DNA of 62,000 nt from Glandiceps talaboti. Lineage: Eukaryota > Hemichordata > Enteropneusta > Spengelidae. The notes beneath the pieces are model-generated. The model was not told the DNA's origin, did no database searches, and saw nothing but the letters and a program-made list of their open reading frames with translations. Shown in pieces: positions 30,566 through 42,400 of the stretch. Position 1 is the stretch's first letter. The number at the start of each line of letters is the position of its first letter. The stretch lies in NCBI RefSeq assembly GCF_964340395.1, contig NC_135551.1, forward strand, positions 23,123,503-23,185,502. Direction: 5' to 3'. The translations under genes and the position numbers were made by a program.

Positions 30566-33500
30566 CTTGTAAGTTGAGTTGCCGTACCTGTTGGCTAAAC
30601 CGTAAACGTGACAGGATGTATCAATGCAAACTAATTGGAATTAAATGATAAACAAATAAAATGATTTTTTTTTAAATCAGACGTTAGTCACCAGCTTACT
30701 GCCTCATATAAACATTTCCCTCACTTTCATTGTGCAATTTGTTTGCGTAGTTTTATTAAATGACATTTTCGAAATTCTACGCACTTCTTTAAGTTGACAC
30801 TTTTTCGAATTTTCTTTCAATTCGTTTCGTTTGCTCATAACGTTCTTATTGATAGCAGATTTCTTATAATCCCTCACTGTTAGTATCTAATTAAGTTTAT
30901 CATATTTTGCGATATTATACTCACCTTATACAAAGCAGCCTGACAAAGTGTGTATGTGGAGTTTTTCTAACTCATATCATGTAAACACAACCATCCGATT
31001 TTGTTCCATGTACCAAAGATTCTATGATATGAATTATGACGTCATAAACATAATTAATATTATGCAAAATCGAACGCATGACAACATTGCATTGGTACGC
31101 GTCATAAGACTAACATGACTAATGGAAGTTCTACAACTCAAGTCGACTTTACGTATACAAGTGTATACAGTCATACTAATGCCTAGATACAAACAATTCC
31201 ATCTTTCTATCGACCTTTTCCAGCCGATCGCGAAAAAAAAATGGTTACTAGTATGTTGTTTTATTCAAATGAAGTACGCATCATAAAACTGTCATGAATG
31301 TAGAGGAAGTATTGTACAATACAAGATTTGAGGCTGCTATATATAGATCTCATAATGACATAACATTATACCACATCTGTGAATCTTTATAATATAATAC
31401 TATGAAATAACCAAATTAATTACCATACTGCTGTTGTTTGTAAATCATTCTGAGTTTTTAATCTCAGTTGAAATAGACCATAAAAATAAATTATATGCGA
31501 TGACACCCAACTTTGAAAAAATTCAACAGGATTGGAGGTTCTGGGTATCACGACTCTGAGTACACAGAAACTTCCAAAAAGACTACTACAGTATTTTATT
31601 CCTTCTACCATTTTAGAGAATGTTGATTTTATGAAATTAGTGATTACAAATCGTGTTGCAATTGATGTGTAATATTTGCTTTAAATACTGAATAAGTAAT
31701 TTTATTGTTGTATATTTTGTATGTTACATGTCCAGAGCAACCAAAAACCCGAATTTCCATTTAATTTTAAATATCGTGGGCAAATAAAAATGTGATATTT
31801 TATATTAAAATACATCATAATATTTAGTATCTATGGAACAATTACTCTGGGCACGTACAAGAAGAGCGCCATCAATGATATCGCTCGAAGACTTTAAGCT
31901 AATATTTCATCTAATATCGGACACGAAGAGCGATTGTACGGGTTGATTATTAGCAAACGGTGCTATCATTTTAAACAGTAACTAGTTATTTGTTTACTGG
32001 ATAACCACATCCAATACATGATATACAGTCTAACACCTAATATCGACGACATAAACAACCTGCGATTTCTGCGTTTTTGGGAGATCCGATCACATATACA
32101 AACTTAATATTATGACGCCACTGCATTGAAGATGACATAGCTATTGTATGCTTTAAAGCGTTCTCGGTTATCTGACGGCGGGACTGGTCACTAATAAATG
32201 GTAAGTACAGTAGTATATCGTTGTTGGAAACAGTATGGCGACTGATGATATCTGTCACTGTGTGTCTGGATGACAATACACTTTAACCGTTGAAAAAATA
32301 TGGAACAAAGATTTGAAACCTGTGGTCGAATTTATTTCACGGAAAATATTCAATATTCAATACTGCTCTGTTAGAAAGAAATTAGTAAAGAAAATTTGAA
32401 GAGAAAACTAGAGGGTGTGTACTTCTATCATCTCTATATACTATATATCGTCACGAGTGGAGGTAGACTTCTCTCACCACGATATGACCTTATAATTACA
32501 GGACTGTTTTGGAAATTGTTATAAGGAAGGGAAACTTTGTCAAAGAACGAACTGTCATAATGTTCTCATATCATACAATATAGCTGCCCCCCCCTCTCAC
32601 TCCCCCATTATACCATAACCTAAGAGGAAAAACGTACAATTTTGTCATATCCGTAAAAGACGATAGACAACACGGAACTTCACTGCTTATCATTCTAGGA
32701 ATCTTTAGACACATTGCAATGCGTTGTCATTGGAGAGACGTGTCTACTGAAGTGTTCTGCAAACATAATGCTATGTATCATCTCCTGTGTATTTAAGTGT
32801 CAACACATATGAATTCGTCTCTTTGTGACGTACATCTTTGCAATAGTTACAATCATCACAACACTATAGACTATATTCGAAACTATTTTTATATTAATAA
32901 TGCTGTTATGATAAATTTTGTTGGTGACACCCTTTCGGCTTAATTGTACAAAATACACACGAAAACTTGATTCAATGTCTTAATCATCCTGATGAGGTTT
33001 AACATACTAGTACATTTTTGGACAATGTTGTATTTGTCAAGACCATATAGTTTCGGGTAGCTAGCTGTGATGTCATCACAAGAGGTTTCCCTATAAACCC
33101 TGGTAGGGGATGTCCAAATTTAAATTTCAAGTAAAATATGACGAGGCTGAACTTTTTTTTATTCAACCTGACAGTGCTTGCATGCAATTGGATTTCCGAT
33201 ACAATTCATTCAGACCACAGTGGTTATAGATCCATACGTACATGTAGGTCCGATGTACTTGGCGTTATCTCTATCAACAAGGTTTTACATTTAGATTTGA
33301 TGACATGACAGCGGGTATATCAACAACTTCTTTAAAACCTGGCCAGTATGCATGTCCATGTTGATATAAAATACTAAAGAACTAATTATAAATTTTTTCT
33401 CCCATAAAAGTTTTGTATATGTTTGCATATTCTAGCGTTCATTTAATTTCTTGACACTGAATATCGTAAGAACATTGATGCTTTATCGTTATTGGTTGAG

Positions 33501-33824
33501 AGAATGCGACAAATAAGATTAGTGGGTTAATTAATAGAAGTTCTCAATTATCAAATATTAATTGACCAATGAGATTTGAAGGCACCAATATTTATACAGA
33601 CATTAAAAGCTAGACCATCAAATTTGCTTGAGGATTTGTCTTTGTAGTAAACTGTTGTCTCGCCTTGTGGGTTGTTGATAAATGTTAAACTTTCTTCTTT
33701 CAGATAATCAAAACTCTTGGACAAAGCTGAGAGAGGTTGAATATCAAACAATTGAACTGTCGAATAAGACGAAAGAAGTGTGGCTTCTAAAAGTTACTTA
33801 TTGATCTAATATCTACCTACCAGC
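30566..33824. other. Divergent intergenic region, mostly empty
   Basis: A 3.3-kb AT-rich stretch between two divergent single-exon genes. It holds the possible 5' exon and donor of the unknown gene at about 30925-31000, a dispersed repeat at about 33060-33125 (GATGTCATCACAAGAG, then CCCTATAAACCCT, also at 42108-42165), and a weak minus-strand candidate exon at 33551-33756. Nothing else is visible. Confidence 0.5.
33060..33130 (+). repeat. Dispersed repeat fragment (shared with 42108-42165)
   Basis: GATGTCATCACAAGAGGTTT with CCCTATAAACCCTGGTAGG recurs near 42108 as GATGTCATCACAAGAGATTT with CCCATAAACCCTTGCAGG. The boundaries are unknown. Confidence 0.55.
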
Positions 33825-34556
33825 ATGATGAGTTTTACTACTAGCTGTATATTGCTGTGTCTGTCCTGTATCTGTTATTTGGTTACCTCCCAGACCACAA
33901 CAACTTCTCTGGCTACAACTCAAAATACCACAACACCATCGGACTATCCGTACACAACTACATCGCCAATTTCATCAAGCGAAGCAACAGAATGCAGCGG
34001 AACGAAAGCTGTTACCAACGTCACCGCTGTCAACATCACTTACACCTCAGCCGTCATCGCCTGGTCTCTACCGCAATGTATGTCTGATATAGTAGGCTAT
34101 CGATTGTCTTACGACAGAAGTTATCGACTAACTCTCGCTAGCGAAAGCGTAAACATCACCGACCCATCGATATCCAATTATGAACTCATAGATTTAGAAT
34201 TCTGGACAATTCACACAGCGTGCATCATCACTATCACACTTGGAGAGGTCGAGGCGGAAGGGGAAGACAGCTGCGATACATTTTCAACAAAATATAACGC
34301 ATGGAACCCTAGAGCTAAGCTGGCCGTTGCTATTTCTGTTGGGCTTGTTGTTATTTTCCTACTGAGTGTGGCTGCCAAGAGCATTCTCATCCCAGCAACG
34401 ACCGCCATGCCTAACAAAGTGTCAGATTACGGAGAAGATGAAAAAGAAAAACTTGATGATGATGATGACCCAGATTCGGTATTTGAAGACGTTGAAGAAG
34501 GACTGAGTAACGCTTCACTGCAGAGCGAAGATAAAGATGTTATAAATGGTATATGA
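33825..34556 (+). CDS. Single-pass membrane protein with one fibronectin type III domain
   Basis: This uninterrupted frame of 243 residues has a clear type I membrane architecture. Residues 1-22 are a signal peptide (hydrophobic CILLCLSCICYLV). Residues 23-57 are a Thr/Ser-rich, mucin-like stretch. About 58-155 form one fibronectin type III-like domain, with the expected W80 (VIAW), the GYRLSY strand and an LIDLEFWT segment resembling the usual tyrosine-corner region. Four NxT sequons lie in the ectodomain. Residues about 164-186 are a transmembrane helix. The cytoplasmic tail is strongly acidic (DDDDDPDSVFEDVEEG). A receptor or adhesion role is inference; no close family is recognised. The lack of introns is unusual for such a gene and suggests a retrogene or a lineage-specific gene. 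AATAAA at 35216 is a possible poly(A) signal. Confidence 0.8.
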   Translation: MMSFTTSCILLCLSCICYLVTSQTTTTSLATTQNTTTPSDYPYTTTSPISSSEATECSGTKAVTNVTAVNITYTSAVIAWSLPQCMSDIVGYRLSYDRSYRLTLASESVNITDPSISNYELIDLEFWTIHTACIITITLGEVEAEGEDSCDTFSTKYNAWNPRAKLAVAISVGLVVIFLLSVAAKSILIPATTAMPNKVSDYGEDEKEKLDDDDDPDSVFEDVEEGLSNASLQSEDKDVINGI

Positions 34557-36033
34557 ATAACGGCAATGTCTGGTGAATTACACGACTAATATACTAGTGC
34601 TTGTCATTATAATCAACGAATCAATTCCTTGCTATGTTCCCGGGATATGCTAATCGGTGCTGAACATATTTTGCATCTTGATATTTAACATTATCTGTGT
34701 AGCTTACTGTATCACATACATTAATTAACCCCTGAGACACTGCACTCAATTCACATTTTATAATTAGTGAACCAAAACTAAACCTTTCGTCCACATCCAC
34801 AGACTTGTAGACTTGTTCAACAGTCTGATGTTCTGGTTTGGTCATACATTTCACTCATCCCAATTGTATGTAGTGTCTCAAAATTTGAATGTCTGTATGC
34901 TGATATTTTGCATCGTTCTGAAGACAGGAAAATATAATTATTATTGTGGTCATCATTAGTTTTGTTTACTACAAGGCCTGATATACCAAGATCCCCAAAT
35001 GCACTTGTTGGTCTGAGTGTTGGTCTGATTTCCATTCGTAAAAGAGAAAATGCATGCAGGGCATGTCCTGATTGCAATGGTGATAATGTGATAGTCATCA
35101 AACATAAAATCCACATATGGGTGTGGCTGACAAAATGTTCAATTTGCCAAAGTGGCAGGGTAGAGACATAAAAAACACTGCAAATGTCTTCAAAGATTTC
35201 TCAAATGCGACTATAAATAAAAAACTGAGAGACAAACAAAATTAAAAAAACAGCAGACTGTAATACAAGCATACTGTTCAATATCCAATTTATTCTGTGC
35301 ACAAACCTAGCCATTCAAACCATCAGTAAAATGAACACACCCAAGAAAAGATATTTACAAAAATTGATTTTCATGAAAACATTCTGTACATGCATAAAAT
35401 TCATAAATATGAATGTACATTAAATTCTGTAATATACTATTACGCTAAAATTTGACAACATTGTCAAAAGTAACTTCAAAACATTCTGAAACATTTCTAT
35501 CATACAGATTAATAATTTTCATAAATAAAAATACTATTTTTTCTCTACTGGTAATAATCCAGTTGAGTCTCAATATGTTGTGTTACCCTTTGACCCGAAT
35601 GAGATGATCACTTATTCAAATGAGATGAAAAAAAAATAATTACAAAAAATATCAGGAGATGGATTAATACGAGAAGCATGACATCACAGTGTTAATTGCT
35701 GTGTGGGTGGCTATGCTTGAATTTGAAATGTCATCTCAGCTTCCCATTCCTCTAGACATGTTGAAAGATATCTTCAGATTCAAAGCCACAGAGAGCTTCT
35801 AGACTAAAAACGTATAGACTTTAGTTTTCCACTGTCAAAGTGTGAACAGATTTTCTATTCTGTTCTCAATACCTGTAAAAATATTTTTCATTAGTATGAC
35901 TGTGGCAATTTTCCTCTTTTGCGAGATATGAAGAATCTAGGAAACATTTTCCGTGCTTAAAAAATAGATCTTTTCAAATAAAACCAAGTGAATATACGTT
36001 AGAGGCTGAAGTGAATTCAAAATCAGATAAGTA

Positions 36034-36397
36034 TTAAAGCTACACTGGCTGCAACTAGAGAATTATTTATTGATCAGACAACTAACAATATATTGACTGG
36101 AAATTGTTAAAATATTGATAATAAGACACTGTCCATGTCAATTAGAGGTTAATTTTATCTATATGTCCTATAGTAACAGGTCAAAATCATGATTGCATTG
36201 GGGACACTGATTTTCTGGTATGGACCCAAAAATCAATTTGATTTGATTTTGTGTACCATACTATGTGTACAGCCATACAAATACATCTATCAACAGGTGA
36301 TTCAATACTGATCAGGGTGTATAGTATTACCAGTAATTCATAATATCTAACAAAATAGTTTGACAAAATGTCAAAGTTGCAGCTAGTGCAGCTTTAA
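36034..36397. mobile_element. TTAA-flanked MITE-like element, copy 2 (intact ends)
   Basis: A 364-bp element framed by TTAA at 36034-36037 and 36394-36397. The termini just inside are inverted: AGCTACACTGGCTGCAACT on the left and, reverse-complemented, AGCTGCACTAGCTGCAACT on the right, with 2 mismatches in 19. There is no coding capacity. The TTAA flanks and short TIRs are what piggyBac-type targets look like, but the superfamily is inference. The reverse complement matches 20692-21046. Confidence 0.8.
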
Positions 36398-37316
36398 TGA
36401 AATATACCTTTGTGACCATTTCTGTACCATAGATTAATTTCTACTATTAGTATGTACAATTGCAAGTTTCCTGCTGTCACCAGAATTACTTCTTTCTTTG
36501 TTTTAGCTACAAATAGTCAGGTTTGTGATCCTTTATTATGTTAAATTTCAATAGTCCAAGCTATTGCATTTATACTATCTCTTTGTAAATTTTGTGATGA
36601 CATTCTGAAAATATAATAAATTCAATAATTTGTATCACATTGTAGTTGTATCAGTAAGGGTCTACTTTCAAAGATTTCTTTTTTTTATAATTGTGATCTT
36701 CCGATTACCACAAAACTCAAAAGTTTTATTTCAGATCTTTCTTAGATATGTGTCTTTGTACATATCTTAGTAACAGTTGTATGAATATGCAAATTACTAA
36801 ACCCACACTTTTACAATGAAAGTTAGAGCTAAGAAATTCACATGCATTTGATTTGATGATTATACAATTTTCAAAAAACCAAATTACTTATACACACCTT
36901 AGCAAAACTCTCCTATCATTGATATCATCAGAAATTGCTATAAAAACATAATTTTCTCAATACTGTACCAGAAAAAGTAATTTGTTCTAACAAAATTAAC
37001 TATTCATAAAAATGACAGTACTGATTGCAGAACTTATAAAAGTATGTTTTTGTTGATTGTGCCAATCCAGATTAGTTATCGGTGTTATTGTCAAAAAAAT
37101 TCTCTACAATCAAATTCTTTGAAAATGGACGTTTTACATCTGATAATTTTTGGTGCCAAACTCAAAGAATAAATAACATATCTTAAAGCTAACTGTCATA
37201 CTGTGTTTTCCCATGCTGTGCCAATATAGCTACAATATAATATTCTCATTGCAGAAGTGAGACTAATTCTTGTTACCTGCAATATCATTTTGTCTCATAC
37301 TAAATGGTCCAGATAA

Positions 37317-37430
37317 ATTATAATAATAATGTTAGTTTTTATAAAGCACTTTCCCACTCTGTGCTCAAAGCGCTTTACAAATATTACCCCAATTATTATA
37401 ACAAGAAGGCTGACTTATTCTCATGTGTGT
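37317..37430 (-). mobile_element. SINE tail fragment, copy 3
   Basis: The reverse complement gives GTAAAGCGCTTTGAGCACAG, AGTGGGAAAG and a terminal (ATT)n, matching the 3' end of the SINE at 7091-7470. It is 5'-truncated, as expected for target-primed insertion. Confidence 0.85.
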
Positions 37431-37974
37431 ATAGAGCAATGCATGCGTGAAGAAGAAGTCATGGTGTCGATCCAAGACACATAACTTGGAACCTGAAATA
37501 GCAAATTACCTCATGCAAGAATGTCAAAATAGAACAAGGTTGACTCGATAGTAATGCATGTGTAGCTAGACTGAAAGTTATGGTGTCAGCCAAGAATTTG
37601 AATGATCAGGATTTTTATGATTCATCTAGGCAGTAACTTTTTATTTCAGGGTACCGAGAATTCTGATCCAAATAACTCTTTGTCAAGTGGATGACTGGAA
37701 ATCATAGCCACCATCATATACACTGATTTCTTCTCAACTAAAAGTGACATATATTATTGGTTATTAAATAATTTGTTGTATTTCAGTCATGATTTAAAAG
37801 AGTTTCATCGACTCAAACTCTACATTGCTGAGTCCCTGAGATCTACAGTGCAACAAATCACACAGTGATTACTCCCTAAGTATGTGTCATAAAACAATAC
37901 ATGTACATATTACGTATCACAGAGTGAATAGTAAACTGATCTGGAATACTACAAGCAAGACCATGCAGTCTGTT

Positions 37975-38340
37975 CTGCAGTGTAAGCATGGCTATTTCAA
38001 CTGAGGCTTTAATTCCATAATGCTCTTCTCTTCAACAGTGGTATAGTATGTTATTTCTACTGTAATAACAGTTCAACAGTTATTTCAACTTTTAAACTGA
38101 AATATATGCATTTGTAATTACAATATAGCATGGATATTTGTAGCCTTGAATCCATGCTGTCTTGTTCTACAGTACAGTATGGTACGGTACGGTACGGTAC
38201 AGTACAGTACCAGTATGGTACACAGTACAGTACAGTACAGTACAGTACAGCATGGCCACTGTAGTCGGGAATCTGTGTTGTTCTATTCTACAGTATAGTA
38301 TAGCTATCAGTAGCCTGGAATGCATGCTATATATATATAA
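37975..38340. repeat. Diverged tandem array with ACAGT/GGTAC microsatellite
   Basis: Blocks of the type GTAGCCTTGAATCCATGCT, then TTCTACAGTACAGTATGG, recur at about 38140, 38255 and 38310. A weaker copy lies near 37985. An (ACAGT)n/(GGTAC)n run fills 38170-38252. Confidence 0.7.
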
Positions 38341-39072
38341 CTGATCATTCACATTACTTTGTGCTCAACATTACCACTTCATAAAACTTTCATTTCTGAG
38401 TCTACAAAACTTACATACGGGAATGAAATAACGTGCACTGTAGTAAGTATGGGTTGCAGGCTACCTTTAAACACTCAAAAAAGTGAAAGACATTTTACCA
38501 TCATGGAAGATATCAAGTCATGTATAAGGAACACAGTTTGTGTTAAAATTAATGAATACTGATCTCAATTAATGTTTTGACCATGTATGATGGAAACTAG
38601 ACTAAGATTTCAGCCGCTGTGGGCACTCTTCTCATCCCTCTCAAGGAAAAGGGATGATAAGGCCATCATAAGGGTGATGTATTATTACAGACTAGATGTA
38701 GACTAGTATAGATAAAACTGAGTTATCAGCTTTCGGACGCTTGGTTACATGAAAATGCAAGATTGCGTGTAAATAAAAATCATAGCACACCATTTTGAAA
38801 CTCATGTAAATGTTTAGTATCAAATTTCACAGCTGCAAGACATATCCAAATACTACACAACCTATCAGCAAATATAAGCAATGTTTTTGAAAGCGGAAAT
38901 CAATTTTTTCAAAGTTTGCAGTTAGAGCTTCTTCACACAAACTTGGACCCACTACTTGGTGATGTGGTCACATGATTGCATATTAAAGTCAGCTGACAGT
39001 TACAAAATTTCATTGGCTAGAAACATGCCAGAGAATTTGCATCAAGCATTCCTTATTAGGTAATTTATGTAT

Positions 39073-39376
39073 TTACAGCTGCTCAGCTTCTTCAGTTTGA
39101 TGTTCTAGATCATTTGATTCTTCATCTCTACTCATCCAGTATTCAGCTGTTCTCATCTCTGTCATTCGTGACATTGTTCGTTCAAAGGCAAAGATTTCCT
39201 CTTCTCCAGTAAATATACTTGCATTTGCAGCATCCTGTTGAAAGAAATAACAACAATACATGGACTTTAGCCAGATTTAGTAACAAATGGTAGTGATGAA
39301 GCTCAAACTGGTAAATTAATCTGCAGATTATGAGTCAGTTATCCTAACCTTTCGACCACCAAAACTTCACAAAAGA

Positions 39377-39418
<42 letters not shown>

Positions 39419-42400
39419 CAGAGACAGAGAGACAGACAGATAGACAGACAAAGAGACAGAAAGATTGACTTACCGCTGCCATTTCTAGATCTGCTATCAT
39501 GATTCTTGCTGCTTTGATGTCATCTTCATGCAAGGTTGTTGTTAGAAATAATTCTTTGACTGGTACATCTGATGAACATACTAACCGCACCTGAAATGCA
39601 GACACAATAAGAAAACCATTGCATACAGGCTAAAGAGTCACAATAAAAAGTTATCTGCAATGACTGAGCACAAATATGGCTATATATCTCAAATTTTGAT
39701 ATGACCATGAAGCTTATTATCACATGCACATTAACGTAATTATTATATGAACATTACCGCTAACCTTATTACTACATCCACACACTAGTCAATCACATCA
39801 AATAAATACTAACCTTGTGGTCATAGAATGTATCAATTAAAATGATAAACCTTCTCGCTTCAGTTCTCTGGTTAAGACTCATCTGTGGCAAGTTCCTAAT
39901 AATTACTGTGTGGAACTCTTGGCTAATTCTAATGTAATCTGCAGCACTCCTTGGCTAGAAAAGTATACAACAGATAGAAATAGTCATCTTTTGATAACGC
40001 TCTCTATCTTAACTCACAGCATGTATAGACTTAGCCAGGATGTATGTATTGTTTGGGATGATCATTCAGGATAGAAAAAACCCGGAATTACATTAATAAA
40101 TTGTTCAAATACTCAGTATCTTCTTGCCACAACCTGAGAAAGGTGGGTAAAGCCCAGACTATTAAAAAAATCCTGCTGTATTTGGTCTAAAAGATATTGA
40201 CAGACAGGTCTTTGTATTTCAAGATGTGCACAAAGAATAAAGTGTCAATCTCCCTCTTGGTATATTGTGTTTATGCAAATCAATCAATGTCTATCTGCAT
40301 AAACTAGCCCACTGGCAATTAGACTGTAATGACATCATTGGTCTGGGCTTATCACCCTGCCCTAATAAAGGAAAGGGAGATTAGACCATGTCCACAACAG
40401 CTGACCTGTCAGTCTAGCTGGCCTTTCAGTACAAAATTTAAACCTCTAAAGCTTTACCGGTTCAAAGGTTACATAGTTAAAGTACCTGTTATATTATACT
40501 GTGCATACATAGCTAACATTCAGTATTTTGCTGAATGTGTAGAACCTAACTGAAAGTAACATTGAACGAGTATACACATACCTTAGCACAGAGTTCTGAA
40601 AAGTCGAAATCAGCTACACCACCACAACAAATAGGTACCTCTATTGTTCTACCCAGGAGATGGAGTGTTCTTGGTTCTATGGCTGGAAAGATATCATATA
40701 GTTCTCATGTCAGTATATGAAATATCTATGGCACACAAAATTACACATAGGTGGTACATTCATATAATATATGCAATGTGCATGGCAACTTACTCCATTC
40801 CCTTCCCCACCCCCTACAAGAAAACTCATGGCTCATTACAAGTACACCACATGCAAGATGTTTAGATGTTACAGCACTTGGGCTGGTAACATGGGAAAAT
40901 AGTGCTGACAAAGATATGATGGACTTCAAAATACAGATATATTTATGTAATGCACAATATCTGTAGTGCAGCAACCAAGTACCAATTAATTTGTATCAAC
41001 GAACCAAGTGATATATAATGTCCCCTTGACTGATATCCAGTATTTTCCTTACACCAAATTGTTTATATTTCCTTCATCTATTCACTCAGCTGCTTACCTG
41101 CATCCTCTCTCCTTGCCAGTTCTCCAAAGATGTGATCCAAGTCAGCATCAGCATCACGTTGAGTCTTGACAAAGTAGAGTTCACCATCCGCAGGCATTCC
41201 TAGTTGATTTTGAATAATGAAATTAAGCATACTAAATGTACTTAATAAACATATTCATTTTAATCCAGACCTTAAATGTGCATTCCTTGACTTTGTCTTC
41301 ATAGGTATCAAAACACTTTCAAGGTACACATAGCAATAAATGGTGTATGGATTGTAGTAGACGGTGGTTTTGTACAGAGATGAATAGAATGACTTTGAAG
41401 CATCTGACTTTAGCAGTGGTTACGGCTTGTGAAATAACAAAGATGTGTTTGCTTACTCATAGCAATCTGGAACGAGACACAGTTCATGCAAAGACATACA
41501 ATGTAATTAGTGGTGGTAACTTGTAAAAGTATAAACACTATGAGATCATGGATCCCATACATTGTAACCCAGTTTACTGATTAGAATGCTACATGTTATG
41601 ACAATCAAATGTAACTGATACTGTTAAGATTACACACTGCAAGTTTATTTTACAACATGACTAACTTCCACAGATATAATTAAGTTGATAAAAACATCAC
41701 ATTAACCTACATCAGAGGCACCCACTATTGTTTTTGTATCAGTTTTCTTGTTGTCTTTACTTAGTTTGAAATTTGCATGAAGTTTTCTCTTAGCTCACTT
41801 CATTCAAGCGAATGCACCAGTGTTTTTTCATCAGTTGTATTTAGATTAGAATGAATCATTGTAATTTGACTTACCAATTTGTCTGTAGTCAATGCCTTGT
41901 TTTAATGACATAGTTTCACAATGGTCCTATAAATCAATGGAAAGGAATCAGATATTTACAAGTTAGGACATTTGCTAACAGCATATGTACTATATTTTAG
42001 TTGTTAGAAAAAATTTACCCAATGCACAAATAATAGCTGAGGTATGACTGTTGAATAATGAATAGGCTACTCTCACCATGAACATCAAGAGATACACATT
42101 TGATTAATGATGTCATCACAAGAGATTTTCCCATAAACCCTTGCAGGAAATCTCCAAAATGGCGGAACACATCACGTGCAACAGGACTTCTTCACAAGTT
42201 TTCAAAAGTTGAGTAAGTTACCAAGGTGCTATTTTATCACCCTGAATCATTTTTAAGTTGATAGCAGTGTACCAAAGGCAGAAATAAGTCTGACAAGAGT
42301 CCAGTGTTATGTACCCTTTAATGACAGCCAAATCTTGTTGTTGTGAGTCAAAATGATAAAACTGGCATTTCTGGTGAGTCACCAAATAGTAAGAGATATG

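Larger units (their letters stand above)
34557..39072. other. Intergenic, convergent side, repeats only
   Basis: No convincing exon. It holds the probable 3' UTR of the fibronectin-domain gene, a TTAA-flanked MITE-like element (36034-36397), a SINE tail fragment (37317-37430) and a tandem array (about 37975-38340). A possible dispersed-repeat block at 38608-38640 resembles 29470-29520. The AFG1L 3' UTR probably lies at the right edge. Confidence 0.6.
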
